A stretch of DNA of 64,000 nt, from contig OY282606.1 in assembly GCA_958298945.1 (NCBI GenBank), forward strand, positions 57,425,920-57,489,919, in the 5' to 3' direction. This DNA is from Atherix ibis. Its lineage: Eukaryota > Arthropoda > Insecta > Diptera > Athericidae. Below are positions 10,175 to 21,935 of the stretch, one piece after another. The notes beneath the pieces were generated by a model that saw nothing but the letters and a program-made list of their open reading frames with translations, made no database searches and had not been told where the DNA came from. The translations under genes were made by a program, and so were the position numbers. Position 1 is the first letter of the stretch, and every line of letters begins with the position of its first letter.

Positions 10175-12660
10175 TAACTATTTTTAAAATATTATGAAGA
10201 TGATAATTATTAAAATAAAGGTTATTATAAATTATAAGGTAGTTTAAAATAGATATTCAAATAGTTCTAATAAGGATAGACTACACCAGTTTTCTCCACT
10301 TGCTACCTACAATTTGTTGTAAATTAATATATCTTTTTTTAAATATTACAATAATTAGAATTATTATAATTAGTTTTATATTAATAATAAATTCAAGTAA
10401 ATAAATTACAAAAAATATAAACAAACTTAGATGACTTTTCATATGTTGTCTAATAATTAAAGTGTTTTTGATGTTTACAAATGAATTTACGTAATTTCAA
10501 TTACAAATGTTAAATTAAATCGATATAAATTAATAAATATAGAAAATAAATATTTTATTATATTATAAAATTATGTAGGGTAATATGAATAAAATAAGTC
10601 CTTTGCAATTTAATTAACAATATCTATTGTTCCAAGCAAAATATAAAAATAAAAAATAAAAAGAAAAACAAGAAATATTCCATATAAATTGTACGATTTT
10701 TGGGTTATTAATTCAAATGCAAACATATTAGATAATATTTTATTTACATAATAGAATGAAGAAGTAAAATGAAAAATGGTATACCTTAAATATTAATATA
10801 AAACGAAAAATGTAACCTTTGAGTTCAAGTGATGGAAAGTATGAAAATGTAATGATTTTATGCTGGCATTTTTATGTTTTGTTTCAGAATCACAACATTA
10901 GACTTAAGACTGTCAATGTCCTTTCGACATGTAAACATCCAATTACTCGGCGGGACAAAGAGACCTAATGTCAATAAAAGTCTGCACTTGTGTTATTATA
11001 AAATCCAAGTTCGAGGAGAAGACAGGTCCATATCTAGTGGCTAAGACCAAAACAAATTTGACGCATAAAATAAATAGTGCCCCTGCTGCTGGCGTCTAGT
11101 TACTTTCACCGGTGTCTTCCTTAACTGTGATCCATTTTATGTGTTCGAGGCTTACCTTAAGGCACCTTTACGATTCCGTCAGGAGTGCTATATAACCCAG
11201 CTACGAGTACAACTGCTCGGCTAGAGATGCTTCCTTGGAGGTACGTGTAGTTCGAATAATGCCGTTGTTTTCCTTCTTTGTTTTTCTTTTCTCGGTCGGT
11301 ATCATTTTTTTCTACACTTCACGTATATGCATGGTAAGGTAAGTCCTGTTTTGCGAAACAATCAACCTACCACCCAACCATGTTCTCTTGAAGAATAAAA
11401 AGGAGAAAAAATCCCTCAGAAAAATAACTCCCACAGCAATGGAACAAAAAGCAAGTGGAAACTGATACTTTCTCATTCGGCACTAGCTTTCTTTTAATAT
11501 AATAATATTGTCGGTTCGATGAATCTCTGTATATGAATAAAAGTATATGTGAAATAATGTAACGATCTTAGAAAAATAAGGCCGTCGCAAGGAACAATTT
11601 TAACATTTGTGTGTACATATGTAAGGACTTACTAAAGTATTGCATGAATGTTTGTGCATACGCACTTTCTTGTCGAATCCTTGAAGATATATGTTATGTG
11701 ACAGAAGAAATGGGTGAACAAATAATATAGTACATGCTGTTAAATTGCTTTTTCTATTAATGAAATTGCCATTGGGCAAAATATTCTTATCTCTGACAAT
11801 ATACAAGTATGTGGAAATACTCATACGTACATACATATTGGTTTGTAAATATTTCACAATTACTGAAATTTTTACTAGAAAGGTATCGACGATTTTCTGT
11901 TGTACATAAGATATATTTTTAAAATAATTTATGAAATTATTATTTACACAATAATAGCTTGTGTAAATAAGAATTTCATAAATAATTTAAAAACTATATC
12001 TTAAAGTTATTTTATTTAATTTTAAAATCTTTTATTGATTGTAAAATTAAGTGAAATAACTTTCGAAATAAAATGGAGAAAAGTTTTGATTAGATTTACG
12101 TAATGCTAAAATTCATGTTATACTTCAATAAGGTTTTTTTTTAAATTTAAAGAATACTTCGCATTAAGATTATATAAATATTTTTTTTTTGAAGTAAATT
12201 GCATTATTCATATAGATAAAGAAATTCATAACAAAATTATGAGCATTACGTATCCTGATATATTTTGACGTCGCAAATGCACATTATTCCGGCAGAATTG
12301 TGCTTATCCACCCATCGCAGAAAATAAATCTTAACTTTCATAACAACCAGGCAGTTTTAATATTATTCCCTTATTTAATTACGAAATAAACGGTAGGATT
12401 ATCTATCATCGTGCAGGAGCAAAATATTCTGTTAAAAATTATTGGCAAAAGTCTTTTCAAAGAGGCACGAACGTACTTTCTAAATACTGATATCCTTTTT
12501 GAATGTCTCAAATTGAAAGAATGAGTTTAATCAATTATTTATATAATGTTCAGAGTATTTTCTTGTTAATTAATTTATTTTTTTATTTTTTCATTTTAAT
12601 GATATCTACAACTACTTACAACTAGTAATAAGTAGATTTTTAGGAATGCAAATATAAGGA
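10175..12660. other. AT-rich spacer, no gene recognised
   Basis: 10180-10860 is extremely AT-rich. A GC-richer patch at 10890-11260 contains no frame I recognise. The minus frame 11600-11857 is unremarkable. A foldback lies at 11908-12003 and is listed separately. Confidence 0.4.
11908..12003. repeat. Foldback, arms about 44 bp
   Basis: The arm starting TAAGATATA at 11908 is matched by an inverted arm ending at 12003, with about three substitutions and a one-base indel, around a centre of about 9 nt. No TA or other duplicated target is obvious, so I cannot say whether it is a MITE. Confidence 0.75.
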
Positions 12661-12799
12661 TGTGAAAGCATGTAAAGGAAAACACCCATCGATGGTACCT
12701 CTAGAACAGGATAATTTTATTTTATAATTTTAATAAATCTCCCGGCCATCGCCGTTTTTAACGTCGATGGGTATATAATGAAAGGGTAGTAGTAAACAG

Positions 12800-13445
12800 T
12801 TTCATAAAGGTTTAGGATGGTAGGATAGACGCGATGCACAGTTCACGAACAAATGGAATATTTAGATTACGATAGATAACCGTGTTTCGCACATAAAAGA
12901 CGGCATTGAAAATTTTACGAAGGATTCGAGATTGTAGAGTTTAGATTGGGATGGAATTGGAATGCTTAGTTGAACCTCAAAGTTCGAGTATCATATTGTA
13001 AAATAATAGTACTTCACTTCTTTTACTTTTCATGTGAGGATTAGCCGTTTGTCGAATATAAGTCCAAGATAACGCACACCCGTTTTGTTGGAGTTATCAT
13101 GCCGTTTAGGGTTATATCAGATATATATTCTCCGCAGAGTGTTATTTTTAATTAAATTGCATTTTACACCAAATTTCTACGTTTTGAACCAGATTTCTAA
13201 GGAGTGGGTGTGGTAAGGATATCACTGTCACAATGGATATCATGGATGTAAATATTGTAAAGAATTGGCGCTAGAATACTTTCCTGAGGCACACCAGCGG
13301 CGATAGGATAAATGACAGAAAACTCAAAATTTTCACCTACCTCATTTTGAAAACTCAATATTATGCGAAATATCAAAAAATACGCATGGACAGTATTAAT
13401 TTTCGCTCTATCGGATATGCTACGTAAACGACTTCGCGTTGACAC
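12800..13445 (-). pseudogene. Jockey-like non-LTR retrotransposon remnant (copy C)
   Basis: On the minus strand an 82-codon frame (13197-13445) carries AGVPQESILAPILYNIYIHD, the RT motif seen as AGVPQGS in copy B. The continuation down to about 12820 reads, across frameshifts, a YLGLIFDKR-type block, then FYVRNTVIYRNLNIPFVREL, the same C-terminal track seen in copies B and D. The catalytic YADD segment is not intact. The orientation is opposite to copies A, B and D. It is a dead, 5'-truncated copy, as expected from incomplete target-primed reverse transcription plus later decay. Sequence at 12766-12800 includes another RRWV-like string, so the 3' boundary is uncertain. Confidence 0.7.
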
Positions 13446-15636
13446 TGTTGGATAGCTCGAAATCTAAACTGAGGCTGAGGAATCACACCCTTATTTTCAA
13501 AAATGAGACCTAGGCATTTGGTAGAATTAATTTTGGTGGGATTTTTAATAAAATAGGCAGGAGGCTTCCAAGTCTACATGTGGTAGGAACATTTTTGGGT
13601 TTGTTGGATTTTGGGAGCATTTGGATTATGGAAAACTTCCAAAGTGAAGGAAAAAATGATATGCAGAGAATACTATTATAGATAAAGATGATTAAGACGA
13701 GGGATTTTTTGGATATTTGCTTAAGTTCTAATGTTAAAATGTAGCTAATATCAATAAAGCAATATTTTGTTTATCATTAGTATTTATAAAAAGACGCCAT
13801 ACAAATTTGTTCACATTGAAAGGAGAGAAGTTTGTCTTTTTTATTAATTTTGAGAAAAGCAAATTTTGTATGTTTGCAGAATAAAATATTTGGAAGGGGG
13901 GCGAAGGGAAACAATATCTGAAATCAAAATTAAGCCTACTTGAATAAAAATCCATCAAGTTGAGTGAAGCTATAATAAATTAAGGAAAACATTTATTTTT
14001 AAAGGTAGGTTTTTTAAGAGAATTTAAGAAAATTCTAACAACAAATTAAATATTGGCTGATGTAAATTTTTATTTGAAAGATAATCCGATTGGACAAGTT
14101 TTGATGTTAATCTGGCTTTTTCTTCGTTATTAGGCGTCAATTGTTCAATAAAAAAATTAATCGAGAGGTGGAAAATCGCATGATATTGGAGGCCCATGGA
14201 CTGGTTCTTTACGGAAACTCACATCGTTGCCAAATCGTGTCTTTTTCAAATCGATGGTTTTACGAAATATATGGAAAGCGGCTCATTCTGTTCAGACAAC
14301 CTATCGTCCTAATATCTATGTCTTCCACGTTTTCACAGATATAATCATTGATTACGACCTAGTAGTGCTGTCCACATTTTAGAAATAAATAGCGATTGAC
14401 GAAACCACCGACATACAAGAAACGCCAAATACTGCACTTTTGTAGATGGAATAGTATCTCCAATTGTAGATTTGTCGTATCTAAAAAGTACCAATTTTTG
14501 AAATAATTTGGAAACCTACTACAAGATTGAGTTTATGCATGGTGAAATGGAAAACTATATTGAGTAAAAATAAATGATTTGATCTCACTCTGATACTAAA
14601 AGAAAATATCTACAATAAAATGAGTCTGGCAACAAAATTTGGATATAATAGTAAGAAATATAACTTTGTGAACTCACTGCTTTCAAATAATTTAATTTTA
14701 TTTTTGCAATTCTAACAATAAATATATTTTTATTCTGTTTTAATTACTAAAAAGGATACAATTATTATTGTAGTTTATTTTTTATATAAAATATCCTTTT
14801 CTGATTAAGCGACACTATGGTGTCTAGTTTGCGGTGTCTTGAGTTCAAATCCATTAATAAAATGGGTCAGATAACTTTTATAATTCGACAAATGGTGCAA
14901 GTGGTTTTGCGCTTCTTACTTTAGGTAATAAGATTTGAACCTTATTCCTTCTAGAAATTTTCTAACTGTTTTCTGATACCTTATTTTTAAGCCTGCATAT
15001 ATACGAACCATTCGCTATGGAAACTCCATACTCTAATGTATACGTGAAGCCGATAAATGACGTTTTTGTTGCTGAAGCCTTTACAAATATTAATCATATG
15101 TAGAGATAAACCAAAGAAAATATGTGTAGTAGTCCAGAATAACACCCTACAATGTTAATGAAATTCAGAAGAACGAAAAACCAATACTTCAGATGATAAT
15201 TTTTGAAGGCTTGTCATCTTTTTATACAGTTATATACGTATGGTAGAATTCAGAGCTCAAATTATAATAAAGTCAATAAAAGCTACTATTTTTATCCGAT
15301 TAGTGATTAAATTATGCTTAATAATCTATGGCAACGAAAATGTGTTTAGACAAAAAACTTGGAAAAACTTGGAAAAATATTATTTACTTAAATTTTTTTT
15401 GGAAAAATATTTTATACAAAATTCTTAAATGAATACAAAATCCTTAAAAGTATTCATATTTCAGATGTAAGAAAATACTTTAATAGAAATTTTTCTAATA
15501 ATTACCAACAGAAAATTCATTTTGGTGTAAATATATTAAAAAACTCGACTGCCTTTTTTTTAAGATACCCAAACATAAAGAACTAATGAAAACAATATGT
15601 TAATAACTTTCCATTCATTTTACAATATAAGTACAA
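13446..15636. other. AT-rich spacer, no gene recognised
   Basis: Small frames (13734-13958 minus, 14141-14344 plus, 15240-15428 plus) match nothing I know. A weak tRNA B-box-like string occurs near 14848 but no cloverleaf could be drawn. Confidence 0.4.
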
Positions 15637-16170
15637 ATTTTGTTTATAAGTTTGCTTGTATGTAAGGTCTCTAGAACAAGAAACAGCGGCCATGAAGAAG
15701 GACATATGACGACCATGACGTTGTCTAGTGATCTTTGTGGGTTAATTGAATGGACCAGTAATGGTTGATTTAATTTTGAAGTGTATATTGATGCAGCACA
15801 GATAATCTCATTAGAAAAGAAATTTTTGTTAAAGTTGGGCAGATGGGGTGACGCAGGTTTAAGAGAAGGACATTATGTTTGAGTTTAGTTTTCAGTTCGA
15901 ATACCTACGTATGAGCATAGGTCATTTACTTATCAGATGCTGAAACTTAGAAACAACTGTATTTGCTGGGTATAACTTATAGTTTTCCCGCTAGGTGCGC
16001 GGCCTGCAGGTTGCCTTAAATTTCAACATAACCTGGAGCTCAAAACATATCGAGACCTCCATTGTTAAACATATATTATATCGAATATTATTGAGAGCAG
16101 AAGTACTGGAAAGGACACGAGCTTCCAGAGCTACGTGGCTATCCCTCAGAATGATAATGATTCAAAAACT
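15637..16170 (+). repeat. Unidentified dispersed repeat, copy 1
   Basis: The 38 bases at 15637-15674 match the reverse complement of 18955-18992 at about 33 of 38 positions. Further similarity follows on the inner side, in the same order: a CATTTAcTTATCAG-type string near 15925, a GGTATAACT string near 15970, an ATTATATCG string near 16075, and a GAATGATAATGAT-type string near 16150. The two copies are therefore a dispersed element in inverted orientation, not just a pair of short repeats. No reading frame in it is recognised. A GAGAGCAGAA...GCGTGGCTGTT string at 60778-60830 may be a third relative. Confidence 0.6.
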
Positions 16171-18685
16171 GAACCTAAACACTACAATCTATACAGCCAT
16201 CATGATTGCGTACAGCTCCCCCTAATGTAGAGCTTCTAGTACAGATCAGTATTTACTTTTTTATACTTGTTCAGGGATGTAGACACGCCCAAATCTGCTC
16301 TCAATTATGATTTCCAATGCAAATGAGGGAAAGTATCTAGTTTAGAAATTGAGAAGAATACTGGAAGTATCCAATACAATTCTTTCAAATACAGTTTTCC
16401 ATTAGAAGTCGTGCAATTTAGAAAATATGAAATTATTGCCGATAAAAAAATATTGCCCATGTTATCTAAAATAATTGCAAAATATTAAAATATTTACAAT
16501 TTCAAGAAAATTTAATTAAACCATAATATAAATGGTAAAAATCTGTAAAAAAAATCTTGTAGGTAAATTATTATGTGTTTGGATATTTATCATTTTCCTT
16601 GCATGTTGTCTTTGGAGATGATCATACATGATTTTCTAGTTTAACAGATTTATTTAGATTTAGTTTTAAATATATTTGATTTAAAAAAAGCCTCATATAC
16701 TCTTACATCGTTTTATATTGCTACGTTTATATGTAGATGCATATGTACGATTTTATATAAATGTATTTAACTACTAGGATTGTAAAAAATTTTCGTAAAC
16801 TTTTTGTTTTTTTACATCAGTGAGTGGTAGAGGTTTACTATTTTTAAAAAGCCAAAGTAATGCTTATATAAAAGAAAATAGACAGTACTTTTAGATGATG
16901 TTGTGATGATGATGATGGGGTGTATATGAGCTGGTAGATAGCGACGCTCATACTTAGATATACGATATAGGAAATACGACATTACAATATACGCAGAAAA
17001 CATACAGCCAAGTCCTCGATGGGATAAAAAGATTTGGGATAATCTAGAATACATTAGCGGTAGCTTTCTGTGGATTCCTATTCAATTCTTCAGGTATCCA
17101 ACTGAAGCCATGTAAATTACGACTTGCTCAAAGGTGGTTACTTACGCCAACGAATATATACTTGTTCGTATCTATAAGATAGGTAGGGGTTGAGGGAGAG
17201 GTGTTGGTAGTTGTTAGTGGAGCTTCTATTTGTCTGCACTCCCCAAAGTATATATACATAAAAACACTTTCAGAAACGGGTGTAAGTATATTTTGGAGAT
17301 GTATTTATTTGAAAATTTTTCCTTTTCGGGCTTTTATTTTACTTTCATTTTTGTTTATTTTCATGTTTCATCTTATTGTGATCTTTTTTTTCTGTCATCT
17401 TATTTGAGTTTTCCTTATGTATTATATAAACGTATGTTTATTTGATTTCTTTTTTTTTAGTTGTTTTTTTTTTTTTAAAAGTATTTTGCAAATGTCTGTT
17501 TTTTGTTTTGTTTTGTTATTCTGTTATGTTAACTCGACCCCTTATCATGCATGAAAATGGTCGTGTTCAGTACAATAAGCAGCAGTATGGCATTTGTGGA
17601 GCCATTGAAGTTGAAGTTGAAGAGAAATTTTTGGAATATTGGCACTAAAGACTGGCAGGTTGAAACGTACGAAGGTATAAAATCAGATTTAGGTTACTTA
17701 TGTGATTTAAAGAAGCACGCGCGAATATTAGAGTGATAATTCTTTAAAATTGCAAATTGTTTTTCAATCGATTTCCCCTTTTAACTCTGATAACAAGGAT
17801 AATAAGAGCTTCGATTAAGTGGATGACATTCAGACAGTGATCCACTTTTAATGCGTCCACAATTTGCAAGCTTTCTGCAAAAAGATTCACTGCAAGAAAT
17901 AAGTTAATTCAAAGTATTATAGTGCTTTCTAAATCAATTACAATTCAAATTGAACACTTTTGTCGTTCGCTTCTCTTTTATGCTACAATTTCGACTGACT
18001 TAAGCAGATTGTATTCAAAATCTAGACGAATCCCGATATGATATATGGAAAAATATATAAACTGTCAATTAATATTGCAAAATGTTTATTTTGATATTTT
18101 CTTTCTTTGGCAAATAATACGAAAGGAAATTATTATTAATTTTTTAGATGGCCTATTTTAATGAATGTAAAATTAAATAATATATTTAATTTAAATAAAG
18201 AATATCCATGATACAAATATATATCCTAAATATGTATTGTATAAATACTATAAATTTAAATATAGTATAATGTTTTTTATTGAAATATTTTATCGAGATC
18301 TGCTTTGAAATTTTCGGGTTTTTGGAAACAAAAATAATTTTCATATAGTTTCTCGGGGTGCGTTTGTGGTTATTTTGCATACATATTAATTTAATTTTTA
18401 ATTATATTAATGGGCCATGCGCTAATATAATAAATATGTTTTTGAGTGTAATTTTTTTATAGAAAGTTTGGACCTTTAAGTAACAAGAATATACAACTCA
18501 AATTTTTTGAGTTTACAACTTTCTTCTCTTTTTCATACTGGAATCCATAATTGAGAGTGTCTACATTCCTGGATAAATGGAAAAAGGTGAATACACTGAT
18601 CCGTCCTTCTACTAGACATTTTTCTAAAGTTCTTGAAAAAACTTAATGAATATTTATTTTTAGTTAATTTTGGAAGATTTTTTTT
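16171..18685. other. AT-rich spacer, no gene recognised
   Basis: Several short frames lie on the plus strand between 17201 and 17736. The one at 17442-17648 ends in an acidic stretch (AIEVEVEEKF) but follows a T-rich run and has no recognisable domain. T-rich tracts at 17440-17480 inflate hydrophobic-looking translations. Confidence 0.4.
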
Positions 18686-18689
18686 AGGG

Positions 18690-18992
18690 AAGCTCTATCA
18701 TCATTCTTAGGGACAGTTACGCAGTTCTGGAAGCCATCGATTACTGTTGTTATCAACAATATGCGATATAATATCTGCTTGAAAATAGAGGTTTTAAATT
18801 GTGCTGAGTTACAGGTTAAGACAACCTATAGCCCTAGCCGGGAAAAATCTCAGTTATACCTAGCATTCACAGCTGTTCCTAACTTTCAGTACCTGATAAT
18901 TAAATGGAAATTAATTGCTAAATGGTATCTGCTCCATAGCTCCGGCATCATAAACTAGGGACCTTACATTTAAGCAAACTAACAAACAAAAT
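18690..18992 (-). repeat. Unidentified dispersed repeat, copy 2 (inverted)
   Basis: Read on the minus strand from 18992 it follows copy 1 (15637-16170) in order, but is shorter because of internal deletions. It contains the same ordered strings listed for copy 1. The outer edges of the pair are 3.36 kb apart. No target duplication is visible. Confidence 0.6.
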
Positions 18993-18998
18993 ATGCTT

Positions 18999-19040
18999 TT
19001 AAATTATTACAAACAAGATGTGTTGTTTGTAATGATTTAA
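18999..19040. repeat. 18-bp-arm palindrome
   Basis: Arms 18999-19016 and 19023-19040 pair with one mismatch around a 6-nt centre. It abuts the outer edge of the dispersed repeat copy 2. Confidence 0.75.
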
Positions 19041-19149
19041 ATAGTAATTTATGATTCAGTATCTTATATAAAAGAAGAGATATCACAGAGTCGCTGAAGG
19101 AAAATCACCAATAAATCATACCAGTTATAATATATTATTTAACGTGACT

Positions 19150-19480
19150 TAGTTGTCTTTAAACTTAAAACCACGAGTCACCTACGACTATAGGAATTGA
19201 GTTACACTTAATCAACGCACCACCATTACTAGCAGTTTACAGTTACAAGCTGATTACTCCAACTGTTAGTGGGGAGGACCATCTTAACATCTACTGTCAT
19301 AAGTAGTGACAGTACCCGAGTTAATTACTAGTATCTTCTACTAGCGATCCGTAGATCGTACCCGCGATATGGGTATCAACCACAGCCACTGCGTTGCTTC
19401 CTAAGCGCCTCACCAATGTCAAGCACAGTGCGTTCCAACACCATGGGGCACCCCGACTCCCGTAGTAAAATTTTTTTTAA
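19150..19480 (-). repeat. Leader-like segment of a non-LTR retroelement
   Basis: The reverse complement resembles plus-strand 59040-59260: both have a GGGGNCCGGG-like start, then GTGGCTGTGGTTG (GATGGCTGTGGTTG at the other locus), then a GGGTACGATCT / AGGTACAATCT string, in the same order. At 59 kb the segment precedes a lysine-rich ORF1 start, so it is probably the 5' untranslated region of the same retroelement family. Inference from two copies only. Confidence 0.5.
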
Positions 19481-19499
19481 AGAGGAATTCGGTGTGTAC

Positions 19500-19965
19500 T
19501 TAGCTCATTGACCTACGGTCAGAAATCGTGTAAGTCCCTAGGCACCGCTAAGCCGGCTCAGGTACGCGGGTTCGCCAAAACCCGAAAGTACAACCGGAAT
19601 CGACCTTGGTCTTTCACCCGGTTGTAGCCACCCTGCGTGTCATTTACAGACTCATTCATGCACAATTCTCACTCTCTTCTCAAAAAGTGCCATGCGCCCC
19701 CTTAGATGTTGCAAGTGAGGCTGCAAGTTCAGCCTCTCTGCAACCTTTACTCCAAGGTTTCGTACTTCTCGAGCGTATCGGACCCCGACCGCATACGTCT
19801 ACCGCATATCTGCTCCCCCCCACCCTTAACCAGAAGTGAAGATCATCAGCATATGCGATCACACCACAACTGGTCTCCTCCAACTGCTCCAAGAAACCGT
19901 TCATCATCATATTCTAGATGGCGGGGCCGGCCACAAATCCCTGTGGAATTAACTTCGCCATAGAG
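19500..19965 (-). pseudogene. R1-type non-LTR reverse transcriptase fragment
   Basis: On the minus strand a 76-codon frame (19680-19910) reads TSCGVIAYADDLHFW. This is the RT catalytic segment with its Asp-Asp in the context typical of R1-like elements (CGVxAYADDLLxL). Preceding it on the same strand, an out-of-frame stretch near 19920-19960 suggests the end of the previous RT block (GICGRP, 'G.VAGP' type). Downstream, the frame loses similarity near 19690. The fragment covers only RT domains 5-6 or so and has frameshifts. Its relation to the RNase H fragment at 20300-20740 on the same strand is unclear: RNase H should follow RT, yet here it precedes it, so the two come from different or rearranged copies. 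Confidence 0.65.
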
Positions 19966-20029
19966 CATATCGTCTATCAGTGGCAGTAGATAAAAAAACA
20001 GTTGGAATATGGCCAACAGATCCATCATT

Positions 20030-20235
20030 TGTTCATAGACTTTAAAGCAGCTTATAATAGAATAGCCAGGATAAAATCCACCACATCCATAATAGTTTGA
20101 CATTACAGAAAAAATAATTGGAGAGGAAGAACAAAAACAGCCAAATTACTTTCAGAACCATTTAACATCGACATTTGTGTATTATCTTCAACCTGACGCT
20201 GGAAAAGGTTATTCGTAACTAAGGAGTAAGCATGA
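20030..20235 (+). pseudogene. Non-LTR reverse transcriptase fragment, internally deleted
   Basis: The plus strand reads FIDFKAAYNRIARIKSTTS, an RT domain 3 block (FIDFKxAYDSIxR) with the first catalytic Asp. About 70 bases later, in another frame, it reads SEPFNIDI and LTLEKVIRN. These match the region (SEPFxVxxGLRQGD..LFNLALEKVIRD) that normally lies about 60-80 residues downstream. The GLRQGD segment is deleted. The same type of RT is found on the minus strand at 46430-47070. It lies between two minus-strand fragments of other elements, so this short region is a mosaic. It cannot encode an enzyme. Confidence 0.6.
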
Positions 20236-20299
20236 AATATAATATATAAATTTTTTTAAAAAAAATAATGATCAGGTTACTTCTTTGATATCAATATAA

Positions 20300-20740
20300 A
20301 TCTTAGCATCATAGCTTGACATTTGCAAAAGTTACGTAGCCAAGAGTACATCTATCTCTGTGTGGAATGACTGTGATCACTGGTCGACGGAGTGTTTTTC
20401 CAGCCAACTTGTCAGCACTTTCATTGCCCACATACCGCGGCATCCATTGCAACTGGACATTCCTATTGCTAAGTAGGCTATGACGGATTGCGCTAAGTAC
20501 TGAGTCACTCAATGGGCCACAAATGGTTTTAAGGGAGGCAAGGCTGTCGCTAAAAATAATAACGTTCTATTGGCTGGGAATTCGCAATTTCAATTGCTGT
20601 TTAGATAATCACAGCTCCCCGTAATATGAAGCCAAAAAGTTCGACGACCGAAAAAGATATAGTATCGGTGTTAGCGGCACCATCCGTGAACTACAGTCGA
20701 TGATCTTTTAATCCATCCAAAAGTTCAAGGAAAAGTTTCC
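20300..20740 (-). pseudogene. RNase H domain of an I/R1-type non-LTR element
   Basis: On the minus strand the segment reads, from 20740 down, FTDGA (first RNase H Asp, about 20690), then SFSVVELFGFILRGAVII, then IFSDSLASLKTI (third acidic residue, about 20550). A 67-codon frame (20309-20512) follows, with SVLSAIRHSLLSNRNVQLQW and GNESADKLAG, the C-terminal Asp of the domain. This is the order of an RNase H domain as carried by I-, R1- and LOA-like retroelements, where it degrades the RNA of the cDNA hybrid. Two or three stops and a frame change break it. The reverse transcriptase that should precede it is not next to it. Confidence 0.7.
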
Positions 20741-20990
20741 TAGATGCATGAACTAAAGTTATTTCTAGCGAAATAACTAATTCGTTTTCAAACCTACCTC
20801 TTCTGTTTTAAATAAAGGCGAAGCAATTTTTTAATAAATATGGTGGCGTATCATCAATTCAATTTTTAATATTTATATTTATCGGAATGAACAGCTAATT
20901 TTATGAATTTTCTCCACAAAATAAGCGGTATCTTTTAACAATGACATAATTATTTATTGACTAGCGGTATAAAAAAATAATTTTGTTCGC

Positions 20991-21085
20991 AATGTAGTGT
21001 GCTCGTGACTATAGTGTATTTTGATATATATTAATAAATTTTCAATAATTCTGTTAAATAGTTATGTTCAACTCGATAATACCAG
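20991..21085 (+). repeat. Diverged single copy of satellite-unit edge
   Basis: AATGTAGTGTGCTCGTGA is identical to the string just before each unit boundary of the 802-bp array. The following bases up to AATAGTTATGTTCAACTC are a shortened, diverged version of the unit's first 90 bases. It sits 1.1 kb left of the array and runs into the ATG of the glutamine-rich remnant. Confidence 0.65.
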
Positions 21086-21910
21086 TTGTTGAAGGTGGTG
21101 GTGCTATTAGCAGTGATGCTATAGTAGCCGAAGTTCTAGCTGGTGTTAGTGGAACGGAGCTTTTATATTGGTGACTTCGATCAACGTATTTCGTCGGACA
21201 TGTTAAGACCATCCGACGAGCGCAACCAAAACAATCGCAACATCATCCCGCAAGTATGCTTGCCATGAGTTAGTCACTTTCTGGCGGTGGTGTGGCCATT
21301 GAAGGATCTGTTAGAGTATAGTGATATCACCTTGAATGCTTGACTAGACATGAGTGAAATGTGACTCAAATGCATCTTCAGCAGCAGCAGCAACAACAAA
21401 ATATAATGTTAGCTTAAATTCAACTGACGCCGGCAGTACTGTATCAACAAACGCAGTTTGTGACATCCGAATATCAATAGACAAGTTCGGAAAATGTATA
21501 GCAGAGTCAGTCGCATCCAAGGCAGTTCTACGTAATCGCAAATCAGACGCCAACAGTAGTTCCTGTATAAATTCATGCAACCAGTTTGCCGGCCAATATT
21601 AATATTCAGAACGGTGTTTGTGATTCCACAGACGCAACCGCAGCAATATTAATATTCAGACAAATGTGATTCCACAGACGCAATTGCAGCAACAAGTTCA
21701 GTCTCAATTATAGCCTCAGATTCAACCACAGTCACAATCCATAATTTAACAGCTACCGCCTCTGTCAATTCAGCAACGACCCATTCAACAACAATCGCAA
21801 CTTTATCAACTGCAACCGCAACCTCTTCAATAACAGCACCTGGCACAACAGTTACTACAACAACAACCGCATCCACTATAACAACAAGCTGCACAAGGGG
21901 CAACTATAAC
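21064..21910 (+). pseudogene. Decayed glutamine-rich reading frame
   Basis: From ATG 21064 one frame reads MFNSIIPVVEGGGAISSDAI and stays in phase to about 21615, through a run of seven Gln codons (21379-21399) and a Q/T/P-rich stretch. After a one-base shift near 21620 the Q-rich frame continues to about 21908, with NIQTNVIPQTQLQQQ at 21651-21695. It is broken by stops. In the Q-rich part all eight (21415, 21478, 21499, 21568, 21711, 21747, 21831, 21879) are TAA or TAG, each one C-to-T step from CAA or CAG. Earlier stops at 21172, 21271, 21319, 21322 and 21355 also occur. The parent gene was not recognised; low-complexity Q-rich tracts are typical of insect transcription regulators, but no domain supports a specific identity. 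Confidence 0.5.
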
Positions 21911-21935
21911 AACAAGTCGCAACAAACAGCAACAA

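Noticed and set aside
11185..11230. TATA-like box (CTATATAACC) as a promoter
   Set aside because: No gene follows it on either strand, and such strings are common in AT-rich DNA.
14835..14945. Possible second tRNA-like element (B-box-like strings in both orientations)
   Set aside because: No T-arm or anticodon arm could be paired around them.
21064..21910. Alternative genetic code (TAA/TAG read as Gln)
   Set aside because: The rest of the window is insect-like with a standard-code intact transposase ending in TAA. TGA stops and a frameshift also occur in the same segment, so decay is simpler.
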